Shown: piece after piece, positions 20,480 to 29,111 of the stretch
How positions within the stretch are numbered: the first letter of the stretch is position 1
Layout of the letters: the number at the start of each line of letters is the position of its first letter
NCBI GenBank assembly: GCA_963921195.1
Contig: OY992537.1
Coordinates: forward strand, 180,064,065-180,128,064
Direction: 5' to 3'
Length of the DNA: 64,000 nucleotides
DNA from: Pegoplata infirma
Taxonomy: Eukaryota; Arthropoda; Insecta; Diptera; Anthomyiidae
Position numbers and translations under genes: made by a program
The notes under the pieces: generated by a model
Told to the model about the DNA's origin: nothing
The model's input: the letters and a program-made list of their open reading frames with translations, nothing else
Database searches by the model: none

Positions 20480-20548
20480 TACCAACTCATGACGATTATT
20501 TTATAAAGACAATATTGTCAGGAAATAATCCGAATTTATATTTTGGTA
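20480..20548 (+). promoter_or_regulatory. Predicted SECIS element in Sps2 3' UTR
   Basis: Starts 74 bases after the stop. The quartet strands are ATGA (20489-20492) and CGAA (20531-20534). Between them GATTATTT (20494-20501) pairs perfectly with AAATAATC (20523-20530). Next comes an apical bulge TATAAA with the conserved A pair about 12 nt after the quartet, then a mini-stem GACA/TGTC around AUAU, fitting a type II SECIS. Below the quartet TACCAA (20480-20485) pairs with TTGGTA (20543-20548). This structure recruits SBP2/eEFSec to read UGA as Sec. Confidence 0.85.
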
Positions 20549-20593
20549 TATATATTTTACTATATCTATCGATTAGTTAAAGCATTTATAGAT

Positions 20594-20599
20594 AATAAA
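20594..20599 (+). terminator. Poly(A) signal of Sps2
   Basis: AATAAA 46 bases beyond the SECIS stem, leaving the SECIS inside the mRNA. Confidence 0.55.
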
Positions 20600-20689
20600 T
20601 TCTTATATTTGATAACTTAACAAATTAATATCTCTTTTTGAAACAATTCTTAAATTGCTGGCATTTTCCAAAATTTAAAGTTTTTTATA

Positions 20690-21500
20690 TTGAAAATATG
20701 CCTTTTTCAGGATAATTCAAGGAAATAAAATTGAGGATCGGCAGTACCGTTTTAACAATTAGGGCAGGCCCCCTATCTAAGGGTGCCCCAAAATGCCAAT
20801 AAATTCACTTATACGAAAAAGGATCAACTTTTTTTAAAATTAGTTTTTCAAGGAAAATTTCACATTCTCTTACAGAAAAAATTCTAAGAATCTTAACAGA
20901 TTTTTTGTAAACATCTGAGAAATATGCCTTTTTCAGGATAATTCAAGAAAATAAAATTAAAAATCGGCAGTTCCGTTTTAGCAATTAGGGCACACTGGGC
21001 ACGGGTTCAAGTCCCCAGACCTAAGGGGGCCCCAAAATGCCAATAAATTCGCTTATATGAAAAAGGAGCAAATTTTTTTAAATTCGTTTTAAAGAAAATT
21101 TCACATTTTCGTACAGAAAAATTCTCAGAATCTATACAGATTTTTTGTAAACGTCTGAGACTTTTTCTATAGGAGAAATTTGTCCTATATCAAAAGTCTC
21201 AAATTTATAGAAATTTTTCCTACATAAAAAGTTTCAGATTGTGAAATATTTTTTGTACAGAAAAAGTTTCAGATACTGAGACTTTAAAAATCTAAAGTTC
21301 ATAGAAGTTTTTCCAAAATAGAAAGTCTCAAATTCTGAGACACTTATCGTATGCAAAGTCTCAGATTCTGAGACATTTTTCGTATAGAAAAAATCGTACA
21401 CTCTTAAGACATTTTCCGTATAGAAAAAGTCTTAGAATCTGAGACATTTTTCGCATAGAAAAAGTCTCAGGTTCTGAGATAGAAAAGGTCTCATTAAAAC
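20690..21500. repeat. Duplicated block and AGTCTCAGATTCTGAGAC minisatellite
   Basis: Two copies of a unit with 'gcctttttcaggataattca', 'atcggcagt.ccgtttta' and 'ccccaaaatgccaataaatt' (about 20700-20930 and 20935-21150) are followed by a tandem array. The unit is roughly 34 bases, AAAGTCTCAGATTCTGAGAC plus ATTTTTCGTATAG. The same array resumes at 45140-45680 and 46204-46245, beyond the Gypsy array. Confidence 0.75.
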
Positions 21501-21599
21501 CAAATTGTTCTACACGAATATCACGGCTTTAATTTTTTTATAATTCCTTTAATTAATTTTTAATACATATTATTAAGGTTTTATTTAGTAAAGAACAAG

Positions 21600-22040
21600 T
21601 TAGAAAGTTACAGTCGGTCAAGACCGACCATATGATACCCTAGACCAGTGTTTTCCGGAAAATGGGTCCCAGTCCGAACATGGACCGATTGGATTTGTCT
21701 TTTGTTTTCAAATTTTAGTGGAATTCGTTTATTTTTTGTCTAATTATATTCCGATTTGATTTGGTTACTAAAGTACACGTGTAAAACCTAAAAATACAAT
21801 TTTTATCAAGTATTTGCATTTTTATGAATTTTGAGGGAGTTATGTGAATATCGGGAGGGTGGTTTGTATGGGGACTACCAGAAGGACTGATCCGGTTCCT
21901 TTGATTTATTTAATTATGATTTATGCATACAAAATTTGATTACCTGTTAAATTTCAAAGCGATGTCTGTTATAATACGGTTATTAGAGTCATTTAAGCCT
22001 AATACAAAGGGGCGTTTGTATGGGGGCTAGGTCTTAACAT
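21600..22040. repeat. Left half of an older interspersed element split by the Gypsy array
   Basis: It begins with the hairpin-like GTCGGTCAAGACCGAC and a 'gataccct' motif and runs to the ACAT that precedes the first LTR. Its continuation after the array (44756-45020) carries 'gacagacggacggacatcgc' and ends with the hairpin CCTGTACCACAGAGTGGTAAGG and 'ggtataaaaa'. The layout matches the elements at 48784-50012 and is reminiscent of Helitron-associated DINE-like fly elements. Confidence 0.55.
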
Positions 22041-25000
22041 TGTTACGAGCCCCGATTGGCACTAAGACGAACGACGACCGATTAGCTCATATTCGGTTAC
22101 CTCTCATCGGGTGTGATGTCCATCCCTTCATCTTAGCCCCTGGAACTTGTCTCAATAAAATAAAAAAAACAAATGTCCAAAAACAAATTACTCTCAATGT
22201 CAAACACATCACGTTTTCGAGTACGAGGTAGGTGTTACGACCTCAATCACCCTTCCCAACCTTGGTCACTAGAATTCTCTTCTGTCATCACCGTGACCCC
22301 AGTATACCGCTCACCTTCACACTTACCTTTATATCAACTTTAACCCCTTTCAAAAAATTAGCACATCATTTTTAAACTTTTAAATTTTCAAACTATAATT
22401 TTATTTAAAATATTTAAACCTAATCTTACGCTATACATTACTAAACAAAACATTAACCTAAAACATCTAATTTTTAATTAACTAACTTTTTTTTTTTTCT
22501 TTAATTAAAAATCAAAATATATGCCTCTTTAAGGCGGCGATAGATCTAATGATCAATACGAACCCTGGTTACAGGAAATTAAAACTTCTTGAAAATTTAA
22601 AGTGGTCAAATTTTTAAAAATTAAATTTGCGGAAATTTGTTAACATTTCCTTTCTTAAAAAAAAATTAATTTATAAGTTAAGTACTTTAAATTAATATAA
22701 CGCCAAGCATTAAACAACAAAATTATATATATAAAAAAAAATACCCTACAGCTTTTGCGCCATTTTTGACTCAACAAAAAAAAATACTTTTAACAAAATT
22801 TAATTCCTCCGGTTTTTGCTAATTTTTCCTATAAATTTGATTCACAGTACTATTTAAAATTTATCGTATTTTCAATATAACTTTTCACTTTATTTTTTTT
22901 CTATATACGGCCTGAATGAGCTCACTAAAACCTCACTAAAAAAATTTGGGAAATTTCTTCTATAATTTTCTGACACTATTTTTTTTTTTTATACCGTATC
23001 GTGAACCCTATTTATTTGGTTTCCGGAATTTGTTACTAGTATTTTTATTGCCGGTAGAATTTAATAATCATATGAAAAAAATAAAATATCCTGCGTTAAT
23101 TATGCCTTAAACATTTAAACACATATAGACAATTACACACAATAGTTTCACGTCACAACAAAAAAAAACACAAAATTTTTATCTTTTCTTATTTTCGTTT
23201 TCTAATACAAAATGTTTTCCTGCTCGTTACTCTCTGTGGAATCTTTTGGGTGTTCACTATTTTCACTATGGTGCGATTTTTTTTTATATTTTAGTTTACC
23301 TTAGGAATTTTTGTCTTTGATATCCCTCTCTCCGGACTTTTTTTAGGGTTTTTAGAATTCGTCTTCCTTCGACTGTACCTCCCACACAGGTTGTCATCAA
23401 GCCTCCTGGCTTGGTTTTCCAGCAATGTTGTATATTTTCAGGTTTCCCTTTGCTGAATTTAACCGTTCAACTTTTGTTACAATGATTCTTTTATCTTCAA
23501 ATCTTCAGTCCAGACGGCCTATTTCACAAAAAAAATTACACCACGTTCCTATCAGTTACACATTCCCCAGATTATCTTAAAAACAAATTTCACTCATACA
23601 TACTTTGTTCCTAAAGTAGTTTTCCATACAGCACCACAGTTCTGTCTCTGTTGGTTTTCCCTCTTTGTTCTCTTCCCCAGCTTGAGATGGATAAACACTG
23701 GAACTTGGTTTGGGATTGGATTTGTATACCGGTATTTTGCACAAAAATTTAATTATGCACTTTATTTATTTCTTATACACACTTTATTCACAGCTTCTAA
23801 AAATACTTTAAACTAAGTTTCGTAACGAGCACTTTGGATGTTTGTAATAAACTGACAATGTGCATAAAAATAATCTATCACCAAACCATGTTCCAACTGT
23901 TCGTCTTTCCAATATTGCTATCCACATAACTAGTCAATTTGGAAAACATAAATAAATATATAATAAATATATATCTATTTTCCCTCCAAAACTCCATCTT
24001 TAATTTTATTCAAGCTTCATTTAATTTTTCTAGAAATTTTTATTTTATTGTATTCTGTCTCCATTTTTATTTATCTTTTTGTAGCCTTCCTAGTGTTCTT
24101 TCTGGTCCCCTTCGTCTCCTTGTTCCGTCCTAGCCCTGAAATGTCCTTATTTTCCGTTTCCGTTTTACCAGGCACTCAGCAAAATTTGTGGGTTGATATT
24201 TTCATTCATTTTCTAACGATTTTTTTAAATTTACGTTTTTACGCATTTTCATTCCCATTTTTATGAATGAAAATTCACCCATTTTCTGTCTCACTAAACC
24301 CTACAATTGATCGCGTTGCCAACTACGTTATGATTTGTGTTTACCTTTCTGCACTGAACATACGTTTTCATTGATCAATTTTATTAAATTTTTTCGTTTT
24401 TGTCTGCTACACATTTTTCCCTTTGGTAGCACTAATATTTAAATTTTATAATTATTCAATTAAAAATATCAGAAAAGAATGGACGGATTTAACGATCGGG
24501 TAAGTCTGATAAATAGTGGTGTTTATGTCGAATTGTTCCTTATAAAAAAAAAACAACATATTCAACGAAATCACCACTATCACTTTTCCAAATTTGTTTG
24601 AGCTTTTATTAATACTCTTTTATTCCAGGAATACGACTATTTGGACATCATCCCACCCAGCTTCCTCTCAACCAACTTCCCCCCACGTTCCAGCCACATC
24701 CAAAGGGTAGCTACATTGACCGGGACAATAAAACAGACCGGGTAGCTAAAAAATGGACCATGGCTACATTGACCGGGATAAGCAGACCGGGTAGCTACCC
24801 TTTGTTTTCAACAACAACAACTGGGTTTGCTTCCCAACTTTCTGCCGTCGGGCACTCAACGTGGTCCACCGAGGTTTGCCCCCCTCATTATGCATGGTGG
24901 GCCACATAAAAAATAAAAAAAACAAAAATTAAAAAATTTTAAATCGCTCCTTGTAAGGGGTCCTGGACTCGGAGAAGTCGTGTCCGATCCTTGGGCCATA

Positions 25001-25192
25001 AACGACTCTCCCTCCAGATGAAAATTGTTATCAGAGACTCGGTGGGTTGACAATTCAACCCCCCTCTCGTGGATACGGCCTCGCCTCTAATTATCCGCCA
25101 CGAAAAATTTTTTTTCGTGTTGGGTGGGGCTTGAGGGGTGTAACCACCTGTAGGGGTGGTTGGATTTTCAGTCCCATAGGACCGCCGCAACA
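22041..25192 (-). repeat. LTR 1 (3' LTR of the array), 3152 bp
   Basis: Delimited by ACAT|TGTTACGAGCCCC on the left and CGCCGCAACA|AAACTTTG on the right. It differs from LTR 3 by one base in an A-run (9 against 10 A near 23160). A 102-base segment, 24702-24803, has inverted ends (AAAGGGTAGCTAC / GTAGCTACCCTTT) and an internal duplicate of 'ctacattgaccggga'. Confidence 0.93.
24479..24745 (+). other. Candidate two-exon antisense ORF inside the LTR
   Basis: On the strand opposite to gag/pol: ATG GAC GGA TTT AAC GAT CGG (24479-24499), then a consensus GTAAGT donor, a 129-base intron ending TTTTATTCCAG (24628), and exon 2 (24629-24745) in the same frame to TAG. The product would be 45 residues, beginning MDGFNDR-EYDYLDIIPPSF. 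Splice signals are good but the protein is short and unknown. It is repeated at 34256 and 44038 in the other LTRs. Treat as a hypothesis. Confidence 0.25.
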
Positions 25193-25703
25193 AAACTTTG
25201 AGGTTTGGGACAACATCAATGTGCGTGGGCCACTCGGTAAGTCGTACGGGAGTCGTTTGGAATTGCTGCTTAACGTGGGGAATTCTCACGCCCTGAGATT
25301 ACCTAGCCGGGCAACTTGGTAACCTAGATGGTTTGTACCCAGACTGGAAATATACACTCAACGGATTTTGTAAGTAAAATTAAAATGATTATGATGATTT
25401 AAACAACTGTTGCTTTGCTGGTAATAAAAAAAATAACACTTTTCCCTATTGTTAAGCATCTTACACCCGTCGTAAATTCAACTAATATGCACAGAAAAAA
25501 AAAATTTTACACAGAAAAAAATCCATACTGATTTCTTCAAAAAAAATTTGTTAACGTGAATGAAAATCTAGAAACTTTTCGCTAGAATTAGACGATATGA
25601 ATTTATTTTCCCCCCCCTTCTCGGGTAATATATGATTTAAAATGACTATTTTAAAATCTGGTGCTACACCACCAAAAACAAAAAAAAACCTTATTTCAGG
25701 GTT
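25193..25703 (-). other. Gypsy internal region between pol and the 3' LTR (copy 1)
   Basis: About 510 bases with no env. The minus strand has a strong polypurine tract, GAGAAGGGGGGGGAAAA (25606-25622), but it is about 410 bases from the LTR edge. The sequence abutting the LTR (CCTCAAAGTTT on the minus strand) is not purine-rich. A 116-codon minus-strand frame (24939-25289) crosses the LTR edge; I do not recognise it. Confidence 0.5.
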
Positions 25704-28700
25704 CTATACCTTAATGTCTTTTGCGTGATATACACCTATCGACTTTCCCTGCATGGTCTCTAATTCGTACATGTTATTTCCTACCGGTTTGACAATTCGG
25801 CACTTTAAAAACTTTTTGCAGAATTTCGCGTTTCTACTTTTTTCAAAATCGCTTAATACTGTATTCCTTCTGTACACTTCTTGTCCTGGAAGAAATCTAA
25901 CCATTCGTGCTCGCTTGTTGTATCTTTCTGCACTCTTCTCATAAGCCTCATGCATATTGTTTTTAATTTTTTTCCTTAAAATTTCTAATTTATCTTTCCT
26001 GTTGAGATTTTTGACTTCATGGTCAGTTAACGAAAGAAGTTTTCTGGCTAATTTGTAATCAGTGCCACTGGAAAACATGTGGAATCCAAAAAGCGCGAAG
26101 AAAGGTGAAACTCCCGTCGCAGAATGTACTGAATTTCTCAACGCACACTCTATCTCAGATAAGTATAAGTCCCAATCTCTATGGTCGTCTTTGAGATATG
26201 CCCTTATCGCGGCTAAAACAGATTGGTTTACCCTTTCTGATGCATTGGATTGTGGGGCGTATACTGCAGTTCTCATATGTTGAATTTTATAGGCTTCTAT
26301 CATATCCTTAAACGTTTTTGCGATGAACTGTGCACCGTTATCGCTGTGGATCACTTCCGGTACACCAAATTTATGAAATATTTCATGGGTTAAGAATTGT
26401 ACCACATTATTAGTTGTTGCTTCTTTCATGGCTTTAAGGAAAGTAAATTTTGTGAAGTGATCCAAAACGATAAAGATATAACAGTTACCGCTCTTGGATC
26501 TTGGGTACTTTCCCAGGAAATCTATGTACAATTTCTGAAATGGACGGTCAGTTTGTACCTCTTGTCCTATACCTGGCATTAAATTACGATTTGCAGGTTT
26601 AGTCTCCTTGCATGTCTCACATGATTTGACAAATTGTTTTACCTGGACAGTCATTTTTGGCCAATAGAAAAAACGTTTTATTCTTTCTATTGTTTTTGCT
26701 GTGCCACCGTGTGCTGCAGTGTTCTCATTGTGAGCTTTTTCAATAATCGTAGATGTTATATTGGTCGGGATCCATAATTTCCATATAAATTGATCTCCTA
26801 GATCCTGATCGAAAGACATCCTTTTGAATATCATACCACCCTCGACTTTCAAATCTGGTAGATTATCGGCGTTATCATTTATCTTATTTATAAGTTCGAG
26901 GTACTCTTCGCTTTGAAACTCTGTCGTGTCGAAATCAAGATAATCATCTTTTTCTAGTTCACTTATTTCTTGTGGCAATCGAGAGAGCATATCGGCTACA
27001 ACATTATCAGAGCCTTTTCTATGGACAATTTCGAAATCATACGCTTGAAGCTGTAGAGACCACCTTGCTAGTCTCCCACTTAGATCCTTTAAACTCATTA
27101 GCCATTTGAGGCTGGCGTGATCTGTAACCACGGTAAATGGCATCATTTCGACATACTGCCTAAACTTTTTCACCGCCAACACTGCTGCCAAACACTCTTT
27201 TTCTGTCACGCTATAATTTCTTTGGCATGAATTCAATTTTTGTGAATAGAATGCGATCGGGTTTTCTTCTTCTTTTTCATTTAGTTGGTAAAGTACAGCT
27301 CCAATTCCATAATCCGATGCATCACATTGGATATAGAACCTTTTCGAAAAATCGGGGTGCCTTAAAACGGGTGCTGTCGTAAGTGCCTTTTTAAGTTTAT
27401 CAAATGCCTCAATAGCTTCAGGTGTCATATTAAATTTCTTTGATTTTTTCAATGTATCAGTTAGAGGAGCGGATATAGTGGCGAAGTTTTTAATAAATCT
27501 CCTATACCATCCGGCTGTTCCCAGGAAACTTCGGACCTCCCTAGTATTTTTCGGTAAATTGATATTACGGATAGCTTGGACTTTTTCGGGATCAGTTTTT
27601 AGCATTCCCCCACCTATAATGAATCCTAAATATTTAAGTTCCCTAAAACAAAATTGGGATTTCTTAAGCCCTATAGTCAAATTAGCCTTTCTTAAACACG
27701 CGGCAACTTCTCTCAAAAGTTTCATATGTTCTACAAACGTACTCGAAATTACCAGTAAATCATCTAAATAGATGAAAACATGTTCCTTAAGCTTTGGCGG
27801 GATTACTTTATCCATCAATCTGCATAAGCGTTGCGCCGCATTACATAATCCAAACGGCATGACCCTGAATTGGTAAAGCGGTCTTCCGGCAACTGTAAAT
27901 GCGGTGTACGGTTTACTTTCGTCATCCAGCTCGATTTGCCAAAATGCGAACTTAAGATCGACGCTGCTTATAAAATATGTTTCATCTATTCGACTGAGGA
28001 TGCCATCAATATTTTGTAAAGGATAGGCATCTTTGACGGTTAATTTATTCAATTTTCTTGCGTCTAAGCAGAATCGATTCTTTCCAGGTTTACGCACTAT
28101 GGTTGTCCTGTGACTCCATGGACTATCACTTTCTTCGATTACGTTTAGTTTCAACATTAGGTCAATCTCCTTATATGTTATCTCCTGGACGGCTGGAGAT
28201 ATTGGATAATAACGATCCTTGACTGGTATAGCGCCCTCTATTAATTTGATGGTATGCTTTTCGAGTGACGTCTGTCCTAATCCTTTTTCCTCAAAAGTGT
28301 AAAATTCTCCTATAACTTTATCTAATTCCGTTTGTTGTTCGTTTGTTAAAATGTGTGGTTTCAATCTATGTTCAGTTTTACTATCATGAAAATCTTGTTT
28401 AACTTTTTCTATATCTATTTCATCAATATTTATAATTTCAGGAGCCAATTTAAAACTTCTCCAAAAATCAATGCCTAAGTAGAGAACTTGTTCCAAATCT
28501 GGACAAAGATACAGCAACAATTTGTGTTCCTGATCTTTATACTTAATGGATGCTTTTACTTTACCTAATATTCGATGCTGCTGACCACTGGCAGTTTTCA
28601 CATTGGTCAACAACGGAATAAGATTAAGGTTCAAATCCTGAATTAGTTCTCTACAACCTTTTCCCAAAATACTAATGGTTGCACCTGTATCTAAAAGTCC

Positions 28701-29111
28701 TGACAGAGTAGTGCCTTCAATTTGTATATCGGCGAAAACACGTGGATCTCCTAATCTGTTGGTGGCTCTATGGACCGACTCAATAATAAAATTCCTTGTA
28801 CGATTACGTTCCGTGAATTTGTTACGGATTTTCTGAACGTGTTTGGAAACAGGTTTTGGTTCCCTAAATCCATTAAAAATTCGTTCCCTAACTTTTTCAT
28901 AATTTTGCTTTCTAATTTCTAATGGTAAATAGTGACGACTACCAGGTATGTATTTCGAATTATTTGCCTGTAAAATGTTCCCTATAACTCCTACATTTTC
29001 TCTTTCAGAACTTCCCACTAATTTCTGGGATCCCATTATGTTGAGGGGTTCTCGGTCTGACGTGGGCCCCCCTTCGATCCCACGCCCTTTTTGGCGTTTT
29101 TCTGTTGGCAT
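25704..29111 (-). CDS. pol: Gypsy pol, copy 1 (PR-RT-RNase H-IN), by -1 frameshift from gag
   Basis: Open for 1135 codons from an ATG at 29111, though entry is probably by frameshift at 29072. Order: aspartic protease with LLDTGATISILG (about 138-149); reverse transcriptase with FCLDARKLNKLT, FRVMPFGLCNAAQR and the catalytic YLDDLLV; RNase H with FYIQCDASDYGIGAVLYQ and TDHASLKWL. Then integrase with the H-H-C-C finger (HNENTAAHGG..CETCK) and D-D-E residues in YIDFLG, HSDNGAQF and PQSNASERVNQ, and a C-terminal GPY/F-like module near KFLKCRIVKPVG. PR-RT-RH-IN order defines Ty3/Gypsy. No stops or frameshifts interrupt it. Confidence 0.95.
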   Translation of the reverse strand: MPTEKRQKGRGIEGGPTSDREPLNIMGSQKLVGSSERENVGVIGNILQANNSKYIPGSRHYLPLEIRKQNYEKVRERIFNGFREPKPVSKHVQKIRNKFTERNRTRNFIIESVHRATNRLGDPRVFADIQIEGTTLSGLLDTGATISILGKGCRELIQDLNLNLIPLLTNVKTASGQQHRILGKVKASIKYKDQEHKLLLYLCPDLEQVLYLGIDFWRSFKLAPEIINIDEIDIEKVKQDFHDSKTEHRLKPHILTNEQQTELDKVIGEFYTFEEKGLGQTSLEKHTIKLIEGAIPVKDRYYPISPAVQEITYKEIDLMLKLNVIEESDSPWSHRTTIVRKPGKNRFCLDARKLNKLTVKDAYPLQNIDGILSRIDETYFISSVDLKFAFWQIELDDESKPYTAFTVAGRPLYQFRVMPFGLCNAAQRLCRLMDKVIPPKLKEHVFIYLDDLLVISSTFVEHMKLLREVAACLRKANLTIGLKKSQFCFRELKYLGFIIGGGMLKTDPEKVQAIRNINLPKNTREVRSFLGTAGWYRRFIKNFATISAPLTDTLKKSKKFNMTPEAIEAFDKLKKALTTAPVLRHPDFSKRFYIQCDASDYGIGAVLYQLNEKEEENPIAFYSQKLNSCQRNYSVTEKECLAAVLAVKKFRQYVEMMPFTVVTDHASLKWLMSLKDLSGRLARWSLQLQAYDFEIVHRKGSDNVVADMLSRLPQEISELEKDDYLDFDTTEFQSEEYLELINKINDNADNLPDLKVEGGMIFKRMSFDQDLGDQFIWKLWIPTNITSTIIEKAHNENTAAHGGTAKTIERIKRFFYWPKMTVQVKQFVKSCETCKETKPANRNLMPGIGQEVQTDRPFQKLYIDFLGKYPRSKSGNCYIFIVLDHFTKFTFLKAMKEATTNNVVQFLTHEIFHKFGVPEVIHSDNGAQFIAKTFKDMIEAYKIQHMRTAVYAPQSNASERVNQSVLAAIRAYLKDDHRDWDLYLSEIECALRNSVHSATGVSPFFALFGFHMFSSGTDYKLARKLLSLTDHEVKNLNRKDKLEILRKKIKNNMHEAYEKSAERYNKRARMVRFLPGQEVYRRNTVLSDFEKSRNAKFCKKFLKCRIVKPVGNNMYELETMQGKSIGVYHAKDIKV

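Noticed and set aside
20990..21025. tRNA B-box-like GGTTCAAGTCC, suggesting a tRNA or SINE
   Set aside because: No A-box or cloverleaf around it, and the sister repeat at 20700-20930 lacks this stretch.
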